Shown here in pieces: positions 1 to 9,857 of a stretch of 64,000 nucleotides of DNA. Location of the stretch: the NCBI GenBank assembly GCA_950295325.1, contig OX485809.1, positions 41,943,081 to 42,007,080 on the forward strand. Reading direction: 5' to 3'. This DNA is from Polytrichum commune. Lineage: Eukaryota; Streptophyta; Polytrichopsida; Polytrichales; Polytrichaceae. The translations under genes were made by a program, and so were the position numbers. The stretch's first letter is position 1; every line of letters starts with the position of its first letter. The notes beneath the pieces were generated by a model, which searched no databases, was not told the origin of the DNA, and saw nothing but the letters and a program-made list of their open reading frames with translations.

Positions 1-956
1 CTAATGGCTCAAAGAATACCACTTCTTACACTCACATTACGTGGTATGAAGGGTCCAACCTCTGGGATTGGTGTTATGGAGATACCTATGAAATAGATCC
101 TAAACTTAAATGTTGATTAAAGCTAAAACTTACTTCATTTCAAAATTTCTTATAGCTTATGTCTACAGTCAAAGTATTTGATAACGTCATATATTTTGTT
201 AGTGCACCACAGATTTTGAAGTATAATACATATTCTCAAGGTCCACGTCACTCTTACTTTCCAAATTCCGACAACTATGGAAGTACATTTTACAAACTCT
301 AGAATCTACTTCTATGTATATAAATCTTGTAGGTTACACAAATATTCATGAAACCATCATGACCAACCTTATTTGAATCCTTCATGCGATTCATTATCAT
401 TGTTGCAAAATTTCTACCCAAGAAATATGGCTATTTGCCACTCTAAACTAATAACGTACATATTGTGTTTGCTTTACCATGCTTTGAAATTTTTGGCTTT
501 TTGGACTTTAAAATCAAAATTGTTTCATTTCACTCAATGGATGATATCACCTTCAACCCATACAATTGCCATATAAAACATACATGCTCATTTACATGTT
601 TGGTTTGACAATTATAGGGCTTGAAGGCGACATCAGTCATTGAATTTCCTTCATCTCCCTCATGAAAAAAATCCTCCCTCCCTTATGTTTCAAGGACCCA
701 AAAGCCTATCTCATTGGCTCAATGACACGAGGTTATCCACTTCACCCCTTGTTCAACATATATGGATCATCTATAATATAAACTTTGGAAATGGATTTCT
801 AATTGCTATGAACCTTAAAACCTAATGTTTACAATGACAATAAATTTGTGATAACCCTGATTTTCAAAACTCCAAATCTAAACTAGTTTTAACTTTCTGT
901 AGTGTTCTAACTAGACATGAATATTTAACCTCTACAAGTAACTAGATGCGCCATAG
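1..956. other. AT-rich DNA without recognisable gene
   Basis: Only short open frames with no recognisable motif occur here on either strand. No terminal repeat, tandem array or RNA gene was recognised. It may be the decayed flank of the LTR element that follows, but nothing shows this directly. Confidence 0.5.
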
Positions 957-3500
957 TGTGTTGCGTCCCTTCGATGCAAGGATTGAATATGGTTGGGAGC
1001 CTTGTGCTAGGTAGGCGGAGTAGTATGAACGACAAAATGGCCCGGTGCTCACATAAGGGGCATGAAGAGTGCGACAATGGCTTGGTTACTTGTACGGTGA
1101 GGACCGTGAGAGGCTCAAGGCATGAGAAAACACGTAGGATGTTCATAGTCACAAGGTGTCATATCCATTTGTAATGGCCCAAGGGTTAGACAAGGGGGAC
1201 CCTTAGAGATGGACAAACCTTTGTGGTTGGGAGAAGTTTGAGCATACTAACGTGCGTTGTAGAACTAGCAAAATAAGAGCTAGCAGTTACAAATGAAAAG
1301 CACATGACGTGATATTGGAATTGTATTACATGTGGTATCATAACGATTTAAGTTCGGTATCATGGTAACACGAAACAAAGGTAGTATAACGAGTTAGAGC
1401 GCGCGAAGTTGAAAATCTTCAACCTAAATATGATTACTTTGAAGTGTCTCAAGTGAAGTAAGAAAAAATTGAGACTCAAAATTAGTTGTTAATGGAAGTG
1501 TTGAAAGAACTTAACGTTCAAGTTGAAGGTGCATCCCCAAATAAAAATGGTCGAGATCATAGGATAGAGAGGACTCACATGGAGCCGGCCGAATAAACCT
1601 GCAACAAGGAAATGGGCCAAGATAAAGAGCACCATGACGTGTTTCATGTAAATCGGAAATAAACATTAATTGTGGCGAATAAGAGCCTGATGGCACAAGT
1701 GATGGAGAGAGGTCCAATAACGGGTCCGGCAAGACTTGAAAAAATAGCGTTCAAGGCAGAGGAAGACGTTAGTAAGTTCAAAGACAAGATCCAAAAAAAT
1801 AGTGCACACCGTGTTGGAGCAAAATTAACTTCTTGTAGAGATCGCTAAAGGTGGGGGTAGTGTGGTAGCTACACCTTCACATTCCACCAAGGTTATGTAT
1901 ACGAAAAACGTATCTAAATTTAGGACACCAAAGAAAAATGGATATTGAAATTTTCATTAAAGAATACGAAATGTATTGTAAACAATTTGGTTTATCATGG
2001 ACGACATTAGAGTTTAGAGCTTTGGATCATTCTTGAAAAATCCTACTTGTTATTTAACAAATGGATCTTCCCAAAACGATCCTATGAAATGAATTTAAAG
2101 AATGGGCAGTTGACATATAAATGAGATCTTATCAACACATATTAAATATGTCATTATTGGGAGCCATGAAATAGAAGCCAAATGAAAACCTCTTGAGGTA
2201 TTTGAAAGACTACAATTTCAAGTATCTCCATTTAAATGTGAGAAAATTTCACAAATTAAGAAGGTTTTTTTGTTTCTAGCAAACTTTGATGAGACCATTT
2301 TGTATGAGGCGTGAAAAAGAAAATTTCTTCTCATGATGATGATGAAGCTCTTTAATACCATTATTCACTTTGAAAGATGCGCAAAACATAGTTTAGTTGG
2401 ACAATTAAGATGGGAGGAAGTTATTTGATAAGAGTTTTGGTGTCGTCGAAACATAAGATCAAGGCAAAATAATGTGTGGATGTTGGTTTTGGATTAAGCC
2501 AAGTGTAACTAAGAGAATAAAGAAAGCCAAATGCATGAATGCTAAGTACTTGTTGAAGAAAATTAAAATTTCTTTAATTGTGACATATTAAGGTATTTTT
2601 TTGTAAGTGCCCTAAACATTGAAAGAGCAGAGCTAAGGTAGTGGGACCAATGGCTATTATGCTCTTATCAACCATAGACAAGGAGAAGTGTCTTGTGAAA
2701 ATTTTGCAGTAGAAAGTATATTTCCTTTCAAAAAGAGGTAAAAAATCTCACAGAATATTGGACGTATTAATACCGGAAGGGGGTTTTGATGCCTCTCTTA
2801 GGATAATCAGTTCAAGTAAGATGGGTTCATTTTACTGGAAAACTCAGGTGAATGGTTCTAAAGTTATCATGTTGGTTACAACAAATGCCACCGACATCTT
2901 CATGACCACATAGTGAGCGAAAAATGTGGAGTTGTTGGTGGAAGAGACCACGTTAATAGTAAAGATGAATTTCGTCTAAAAACTATGTCAAGTAACGCAA
3001 GTCAAATGAAAATTAAATTAAATAAGACATTATGGTCAGTGGACTAGGATATGTGAATGTAGTGCTAAGAAACACTTTTATGTACTTATAAGGAATAGAA
3101 GTCAAACAAGACCTAAGGTGCATCTAGTAGTAGTGGGTGCACACCAAAACGCTGAAACACTAGGATGATCAAATCAAGACTTGGTGTGCAAAATGTGCAT
3201 TGTGACCTTTAGATGCAAGGGCTAGATCCAGTTGGGAGCCTTGTGCTAGACGTGCAACTGGTATGAGTGGTTGAATTGTCTGTGCCCGTATGTGGGGCAC
3301 AAAGGCCGTGACAACAAAGATCGTGAGGGAAATCAAAACACATGAAGTTGTGGGAAAAGCCCCATAGTGATGAGGTGGTGGATTCACTTGTGATGGCCCG
3401 AAGGTTAAACGGGGGATACTCTTGGAGGTGTCAGACTAACCTTAGTGGTTGAAGGGAATTTGAGCGTATTCACATATGTTGTGAGGTTGTGTAAGGTTAA
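957..3500 (+). mobile_element. Old LTR retrotransposon fossil (probably Ty3-type), broken
   Basis: Two related stretches, about 957-1330 and 3180-3500, share a core (ATGCAAGG, GTTGGGAGCCTTGTGCTAG, a GATGGCCC-like block and a TTGAGC block) and look like the two LTRs. The first ends in CA at 1330 and is followed at 1333 by TGGTATCA, the usual start of a primer-binding site complementary to initiator Met tRNA. Between them (about 1490-3000) are scattered gag-like stretches (near 1940-2250) and a weak protease-like stretch (near 2830-2950). The element is heavily broken, with well over ten interruptions, and the LTRs differ at many sites, so it is old. No clear reverse transcriptase or integrase was seen, so the internal part is probably shortened as well. 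Assignment to Ty3 rather than another LTR group is tentative. Confidence 0.55.
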
Positions 3501-3924
3501 AAATTAGTTGTGACTTTTCAATCTCATGAGTCTTTAGGTTGCTTCACATCCAAGCCAAGAAACAAAAACATCGTAGTGTTGAGCTAACTCTTGGCTTGAA
3601 TTACGGTATTTTTTCCTAGTAATAAAAAATAGTGGTTATATGTCAACATGCAAACAAAGGTGATCTCCCAACCAACTTTCTCTCTAAGTGTTGTGAGTGT
3701 AAACTTCTTTAGTTTATTCATGCTAATGGTTGCTCAAGGATAGGTAGATTGCACATTAACTTATTTTTGAGGTTGTCATGACGGAAACCAATTAAAATCA
3801 CAAGCATGATGACTTTCGTCCATTAAAGAAAATGGAGAGTGTCATACTGAGGTTTGATGAGGATCCAAATGTGCTAAGTGGGATAGGATATAATTATAAG
3901 ACCCCTCACATATAGAGGAACGCC

Positions 3925-4195
3925 AAGGAATTTGGGTGCGCAATAAATGTGTTGCACCCCTTGGATGCAAGGGTTGAATCCAGTTGGGAACCTTATGTTA
4001 GGTAGGCCAACTAGCATGAGTGACAGAATGACCATTGCCCACATGCGGGACACAACAAACGTGACGATAATTTAGCTATGTTGTACAACAATAACCACGA
4101 GGGACGCATAGCATGCAAAGGTGCATGGGAAGTCCGTAGTCACGAGGTGGCGGATCCACTTGTGATGGCCTGAGGGTTAGATGGGTTGACTTGCT
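3925..4195 (+). repeat. Third LTR-like copy, probably solo or from a second element
   Basis: This stretch matches the LTR core of the neighbouring fossil in the same order: a TTGGATGCAAGGGTTGAATC-like block, CAGTTGGGAACCTT, a CACATGCGGGACACAA-like block and CACTTGTGATGGCCTGAGG. It lies about 430 bases beyond the second LTR in the same orientation. It could be a solo LTR or the end of a second degraded insertion; the intervening bases are not recognisable. Confidence 0.55.
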
Positions 4196-4317
4196 ACAAG
4201 GAGGACGTAAGATTGCTTTGAATACCTTCAATCAAAAATAACATTACAATCTAAAATTATTAAGGTTCAATCAGATGAATGCAAATGACATTTGGGTTGA
4301 TTTTGGGGATAAATTTA

Positions 4318-4662
4318 GGGGATTGCTATTTCCACACTTTTTTGGCTAGATTCACACCTTTTTGCCGGTTCGGTTTAGGGTTTAGGTTTAGGGTTTAGGC
4401 TATATATGAGATTCTTCATGGTGCATCCGGACCGTTGATCCACCAAGGCCCATCCAAGGGCCTCAATGATCCTAGGTGGCGGTGGGGTGGGGGGCGGGGG
4501 TGGTGCTTGCCACCAAGGCGGGGTGGGGCCATGGGCCTCATGTCTTTTTTGGGGAGGCCGGATTTAGGGTGGTGTCGGGCCTAGTGGCTAGGCGGGCCCA
4601 GTGGCTAGGCCTACTTATTATATAACTAGTTGGTTACCCTTACTCTACTTACTAAATAACTA
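4318..4662 (+). repeat. Left terminal inverted repeat of the 3.3 kb element
   Basis: The arm is GC-rich in its middle (poly-GGGGT/GGCGG stretches near 4475-4530), in contrast to the AT-rich surroundings. It pairs with the right arm through the CCTTACTCTACTTACTAAAT block. The one long mismatch with the other arm is the telomere-like patch at 4374-4399. Confidence 0.85.
4374..4399 (+). repeat. Interstitial telomere-like repeat inside left TIR
   Basis: The run reads TTTAGGG, TTTAGG, TTTAGGG, TTTAGG: four units of the plant telomere motif, two of them one base short. It sits between TTCGG and CTATATATGAG, where the opposite arm has an unrelated stretch of about the same length. Confidence 0.85.
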
Positions 4663-5154
4663 GTTGGTTACAGTGTCCGGGGAGTTTTATACAAAAATCG
4701 GTACATTTCCGATCTTTTATAAGGCCATTCGGATTTTTTTTTTCTTTCTCGGAAGCTACCTAAATCCAATTTTTATTCTCGGTTAAAAACCGATATTTAA
4801 CTTTACCATTCGGTAATTTTCCGACTTTCTGAATTTCATTTCAGTATGTTTCCGAAGATTTATATTGTATGTCGGATTTATTTTTTTGAATATTATAAAA
4901 GAAAATTGGTATTATGCTTTTAAAGGTGTGAACTTGTGTTGATAGAAAATCCAAGTATCCTTGGAAAGATTTGAACCTTTCCAAGCCCCCGCCAACTTGG
5001 GGCCAATGATTTAGCCTTTAAAAATGTATATAAATACATGCAATTTTTAAACATCCGTATCCTTAGAATTAGAAAACATAGTTGAACTTACTGAACAAGA
5101 TGCATCACTTGCAAAAGACATATAACGTGAAGGATTAGCATATAAAAACCAGTA

Positions 5155-5530
5155 TTTGGTTCCAATTTTCTACAAAGGAATTTCCTCTTCAATAATATTA
5201 TCAAAGTTTTCATCTGGTCCCTCTAAAGAAATTCTAAGCATAGCTTCCAAATTTTTACTTCCAAGTATGTTTCTCACTCATGTTTTTATTAAATTTTGGA
5301 CACTAAACATCATTTCACAAGTGGATGTTGATACACATTGTATTCTAGCCAAATCAACAAAGATAAGCAAATTAGGATATCGGGTTTGCAAAGAATGATT
5401 TCATGCGATCATGCCCCATAAATCTCTACAAGTCTTATCTCCCCATTCAGTGGTGGCTAGCAGTTTGAAAGCTAGAAATTCACGCTTACAAGCCATCACA
5501 TCAACGAAGGAGGGAAAATTTGAACCTTTT
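5155..5530 (-). pseudogene. hAT transposase C-terminal (dimerisation) remnant
   Basis: Read on the minus strand, one frame from about 5530 to 5170 gives the family pattern: FPSFVDVMACKREFLAFKLL, then ATTEWGDKTCRDLWG, then RYPNLLIFVDLARI, then STSTCEMMFSVQNLIKT, VRN, LGSKNLEAMLRISLEGP and DNIIEE. The S-T-C-E-x-x-F-S-x-x-N-x-I-K-T core and the LE-x-x-L-R-I block are characteristic of hAT C-terminal dimerisation regions, especially the zinc-finger-862-like group. The frame is broken by stops after WGMIA, after IKT and after EEIPL. No N-terminal zinc finger or catalytic D residues were found, so only the end of the protein survives. Confidence 0.75.
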
Positions 5531-5740
5531 TGGTAGCGATTATGCCCATCGTGTGCTAGTAATTTTTCTAATTCAATCACCCCCCCAATTTTGGAGGCCT
5601 ATATGCCTTGAAGGCATATTAATAGGATTTAAGATTTTAAATATGAAATAAGATCATTGTCTATAAATCTAGCATTGGTTCCGCACAAGTTTGTTTCCTA
5701 CTCTTCAAGACTTATCTACATGATTTCAAAAGATTCACGA

Positions 5741-5935
5741 CCTCCGAAACAGATGTCTCCGACTGGATCGTAGTGGATCGCCGCACCAAACTGGACCTCC
5801 GAAATGGACCTTCACCCTGGACCTCCGAAACAGATGTCACCAATTGGATCGCAAGTGGATCGCCGCACCGAAGTGGACCTTCGAACTAGACCTCCGAAAC
5901 AGATGTCTCCAACTAGATCGCAGGTGGATGTTGAA
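5741..5935. repeat. Imperfect tandem repeat (about 69-81 bp units) inside the hAT
   Basis: The block CCTCCGAAACAGATGTC recurs at 5741, 5822 and 5891. Each copy is followed by a (C/A)CNACTNGATCG-type stretch and a GTGGATCGCCGCACC or GTGGATG block. The units differ in length through internal deletion. It may be leader or coding sequence of the former transposase; no recognisable peptide results. Confidence 0.7.
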
Positions 5936-6902
5936 ACAAACAGAAAGCGAAAGAGCAGTAGCGAAAGAGCACAGAGAGAAATCCCAGTAGAGGAGTGAGA
6001 GAAGTGAGATACTTTGCACAAGGGACTCAAACTCCTTATACTCGTGAGAGAGGGTCCTTGGGTGCTTAGAGCCTCAAAACCCTAATCGGCCCAGTGAACG
6101 GAGCCAACCCTAAATTAATTAGCCTCCATGGTTCTTGACCTTATGAGTCATGACTCTAGTATTATCCTAGTAGAAATTTCCGCCCTATCCCTATTCCCTT
6201 CGTCTACTTGCCTAAAATTTAAAAATTGACTCGGTAAATATCCTAAAATATGATGCCTCAACCGGCTATATTGCCGATCTTTTCTCATTTGAACCGGTCA
6301 ATTTCCGACCTTAACAATTTTTAGTCGGTACCTCGTCCGAACCATTGTGAACTCATTCGGAAATCTCCAAAAAATTTCGGCTAGCTCGTAACTAAAGTTC
6401 GGTACTCCCCGTTCATTGGCTGGTTACCCTTACTCTACTTACTAAATAACTAGTTGGTTAGCCTTACTCTACTTACTAATTGGTTACTCTTCTTAATTGG
6501 ACATGTATATTTGAGTGGTATATGTGCAAGTCTTGAAGTTAGGTATGGACACCTATATGATCATTATTGACACCATAATCTTCACTTTGATAATGACTAA
6601 GATATTCATATGAGCTCCTAAATTTTGATTTGGATTTGCTAACCATCTCATACTAACCTACTTGTTTCATATCATGACATAAGTAGGCTAGTTTGAAAAT
6701 TAACCATTTAAGACACATCTACATTAACGGGTACGAGTTCCCATCAATTCCGGGACAAGGTTTTGATGCGATAAAGTATTAGAGAGGGCTAGACTCTAAG
6801 GTATGTGGCTGTTAATTTGGTTCATTTTTCATGTCCCCAACTTCTACCAACTAGATTCACACTACAAACTAGATTCATCTTAGTAAGTAGAGTAAGGCTA
6901 AC

Positions 6903-7310
6903 CAACTACACTAAATAGGTAGATTAGTGTTAGATGAAGATTAGTGTTAGAGCCAATAGTTACCCAAAACACTAAATGTCACTTGAAAGTACAATTAGTG
7001 TTACAATTTCCTTTGTCTTTATTTTGCATTGTCAAAGTTGAGTTCCATTAAGTTTAAATTTTGTAATATCAAATTCCTAGCATATTACATTTTCTATGAG
7101 GCTCACATATTCTACCTTCAATTCTTCATTTGAAGATCTACAAAAAATGGCATCTAACACTAAATGTGCTTTTGTAAATATTCAAAGTTACTAATTGGTA
7201 CAAATAGTGTTAGAGTTGACATTTAGTGTTCTAACACTATGCAGACAATTGACATTTAGCGTTTTCATCGACTATTAGTGTTTCCAACACTAATCTACCT
7301 ATTTAGTGTA
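6903..7310. mobile_element. Short inverted-repeat element inside the 3.3 kb transposon
   Basis: ACTACACTAAATAGGTAGAT followed by TAGTGTT at 6903 is repeated inverted at 7284-7310. The interior is AT-rich with repeated TAGTGTTAGA and ACATTTAGTGTT blocks. Size and structure suit a MITE, but no convincing target duplication was found at the edges, so it may instead be an inner part of the host element. Confidence 0.5.
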
Positions 7311-7647
7311 GTTATTTAGTAAGTAGAGTAAGGGTAACCAACTAGTTATATAATAAGTATGCCTAGCCACTGGGCCCGCCTAGCCACTAGGCCCGACACC
7401 ACCCTAAATCCGGCCTCCCCAAAAAAGACATGAGGCCCACGGCCCCAACCCGCCTTGGTGGCAAGCACCACCCCCGCCCCCCACCCCACCGCCACCTAGG
7501 ATCATTGAGGCCCTTGGATGGGCCTTGGTGGATCAACGGTCCGGATGCACCATGAAGAATCTCATATGTAGCGCCTCAGTGACACGGCAACCGAACTGGC
7601 AAAAAGGTGTGAATCTAGCCAAAAAAGGTGTGGAAATAGCAATCCCC
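7304..7647 (-). repeat. Right terminal inverted repeat of the 3.3 kb element
   Basis: This is the reverse complement of the left arm, including the CTAGCCACTGGGCCCGCC and CCACCTAGGATCATTGAGGC blocks. At the place where the left arm carries telomere-like repeats, this arm reads a unique GC-rich stretch (GCGCCTCAGTGACACGGCAA, near 7570), which is likely the ancestral state. Confidence 0.85.
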
Positions 7648-7655
7648 TAAATTTA

Positions 7656-8543
7656 ATATCTCAATTATATTAAAATAAAAACCAGTAACTAGTTATGTCA
7701 TTAAACACCTCGTATGATGTCTTGAGGTCCAAAATGGGTGACATCCATTTTTAAGAGTTTAGGGGACGTACTTTGATCATCATGAGTATGAAAGCCGATG
7801 TCCGGATTTTGTTTCACTACACCTACCAAGGGGGAGCAATACAAACTTGACCGCTACTATTCATTTGCCCAAATTTGATCTCATTAGACTAACTCAAGGT
7901 CTTTGACCTCGATTCTTGGATTTGGTTGGCAATAGCAATTCCTCCCCCTCCCTCAATATACCTCCCCTTTAGTAGGTGTTGTGAATATTCCTTCGAACAA
8001 TTCATACAAATCCTTGATGAGAGGGAATTGTCACATATGAGCATACCTCATATTCGTCCAGCATATAATCCTTGAAATAATATGCATAATGGAGGTCACT
8101 TCTTTTAGTTGATTAAACATCATAATTAGCTTCAAAGATCCTAAATTCATCTAGTCCATGTCATTTAAGATGAGTTGGCCACAAACATATAGGAGGGTCA
8201 AGTTACCATGTTGGATGGATGAGTGGTACACTCATATGGGTTAATTCCCTCTTGCCCAAATGCTTGTGTTCCAAGCAAGGTAAATATAGATGTGATTAAG
8301 TTAACTTAGGGATGATTCTACCTATAGACAAGTCCTAATCATGTTTGCTAAATTTACCAATCCTAATGGTAAATTAACTCAACTTAAAATTTACCTAAAT
8401 GCCAATGCATTCACACCTATAGGCAACTTTACCAAAGATGTCACCTATTTAGAGTGTATTATTACGTTTATTCACACATGGCCATCATTAAACTTATATT
8501 GCTTGCCATGTGTCGTTACTTCAATATGTCATCTACTCAATAA
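7656..8543. other. Intergenic; holds a dispersed repeat also present near 29.7 kb
   Basis: No gene is visible. The stretch about 8050-8210 (CTTGAAATAATAT, then ATTAGCT, then GAGTTGGCCACAAACATAT) matches 29640-29800 (CTTGAAATAATAT, ATTAGCT, GAATTGGCCACAAACATAT) in the same order, so both belong to one degraded dispersed family of unknown class. The rest is unremarkable AT-rich DNA. Confidence 0.55.
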
Positions 8544-8944
8544 GGGTGAGTTTCCATGTAGGCCGCCCACCCACTAGATTCTAGATAATAATGGGTCAAA
8601 GGTGTTTGCATGTAGTTAGGCACAAGCCGCCATCCAAGCACATTCTAGTGGTCCGCTAGAATGTGAAGGGCCATGGACACATGCTACTAGACTTCCACCT
8701 GCCCACTAAATAATCTTTAAGCTACAAGTGTTGGTCACCGAAGGATTAAGACCCGTTGAAGACTCATGAGAACCAATGGTAGTCTAGTACTCCATTCTTG
8801 ATAACTGGGAAGAGGAGGTTAATAAGAGAGTAGGTAGTCGGCACATACGAACCCTATCCCACTAGATTCCCTCTACATTTGGACGGGTTTGTCCGTATTC
8901 ACACTAAGATTTGGTGGACGAGTGGCCTACATGAAAACTCACCC
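8544..8944. mobile_element. Tourist-like MITE (PIF/Harbinger type), 401 bp
   Basis: The ends are GGGTGAGTTTCCATGTAGGC at 8544 and, inverted from 8944, GGGTGAGTTTTCATGTAGGC. Both sides are flanked by TAA (8541-8543 and 8945-8947). A 3-base TAA target duplication with GG-starting terminal repeats is the hallmark of Tourist/PIF-Harbinger MITEs. No coding potential is visible inside. A decayed Harbinger transposase elsewhere in this window (about 43.6-44.35 kb) shows that the superfamily was active in this genome; a direct source link is not shown. Confidence 0.8.
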
Positions 8945-8947
8945 TAA

Positions 8948-9857
8948 GCTTACTCACTACCAAGGTTTTTGAATTTAGCTAAGCATCCTAGAGTATGCAT
9001 GTGGTAAGTTACCGCTAAGGTTAGGTGCTAAAAGTGTTGTTGGATTATATCTATGCATTAACTTAACTTAGGCATGGTACATTAACTTAAATGTGTGAGG
9101 TAAGTTAATAGTGGCCAGGTGTGAATGATCTTGATGAAAACAACCACACTATTAAGAAATGGGGCGGGGTTTGCCGCAACCATGCCTTAATTAAGTTGAA
9201 TTTAGTATTAAGCTGCAAGAAAATGAGACATTATACTCATGTGCCGGCAGGAGTTGTCTTCAAGTCTACTCCATTGACCTCTGCATTGACTCCCCCACTC
9301 TTAAAAATCTCCATGAAACCTGTGCCACGCCATCACTCTTCGCCACTGCTCCAGCTTATGAATTGCCTCCGCGACAATGTCAACAGCCCTCGACGGAATC
9401 CCATTCGTACTACCTGCAGCAGCTACGCACCAGGTCCGAAATTCATCTCCAACTGGGCTACTTCAAGAGGGCGGCCAGAATCGAATTGCAACCCACATGA
9501 TCTGGATCAGCCATTTCTGCAGCAGTGGGGGTTAAGTAGAATCAATTTCAGCAGAGCAGTTTCCAGGATCATCAAATTGATTTCTTCGTTGGAGCACTTA
9601 AAGATATCCAAGGCAACCTCCAACAGCTGTGAACACAATCGAATTCATAAAAGCTGCAATCAAGGTTTGCAGCTAATCTCTTGTCCAGGCTGGGAATTCA
9701 TCTCCAACAGGTCTAAGCAGGAGGATTCATGCATAATATCTGCATCAGTACTTGTGAGCTTGAAGTAAGATTGGGTTGAATTGTAGGTTGGAAGTAAGGG
9801 TCAGGAGCCCGGGGTTGGTTGACGATTGGAGATTTGTAGGCATCTCATCGACAATCG
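8948..9857 (+). promoter_or_regulatory. Upstream region and probable 5' leader of the dioxygenase gene
   Basis: Composition shifts from AT-rich repeat DNA to balanced unique sequence at about 9150. A stretch from 9121 to 9768 lacks stops in one plus frame, but its peptide is serine- and asparagine-rich without a domain and has no spliced connection to the gene. It is more likely chance or leader sequence. The last 90 bases before the ATG at 9858 are G-rich and have no in-frame upstream extension. No TATA box can be assigned with confidence. Confidence 0.4.

Larger units (their letters stand above)
4671..6418 (-). mobile_element. hAT-family transposon nested in the long-TIR element
   Basis: The ends read CAGTGTCCGGGGAGT at 4671 and, on the other strand from 6418, CAATGAACGGGGAGT, a typical hAT-like pair of short terminal repeats. 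The flanks are GTTGGTTA (4663-4670) and GCTGGTTA (6419-6426), an 8-base target duplication with one difference, as expected for hAT. Both subterminal regions are dense in short CGGAA, CCGAT and ACCG motifs (4690-4870 and 6220-6405), the kind of clustered transposase-binding motif seen in hAT elements. The middle holds a minus-strand remnant of a hAT dimerisation region. At 1748 bp it is much shorter than autonomous hATs, so it is a deletion derivative. Confidence 0.82.
4318..7647. mobile_element. DNA transposon with ~340 bp terminal inverted repeats (MULE-like)
   Basis: The element begins GGGGATTGCTATTTCCACAC at 4318 and ends with the reverse complement at 7647. The two arms (about 4318-4662 and 7304-7647) are nearly identical apart from one patch. 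Both are flanked by TAAATTTA (4310-4317 and 7648-7655), read as an 8-base target duplication. That octamer is its own reverse complement, so it could equally be an outer extension of the inverted repeat. Long arms suggest a Mutator-like or foldback element, but Mutators normally leave 9 bases, so the superfamily is open. No transposase of its own was found. The interior holds a nested hAT element and a smaller inverted repeat, so it is probably non-autonomous. High arm identity implies a fairly recent insertion. Confidence 0.8.
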
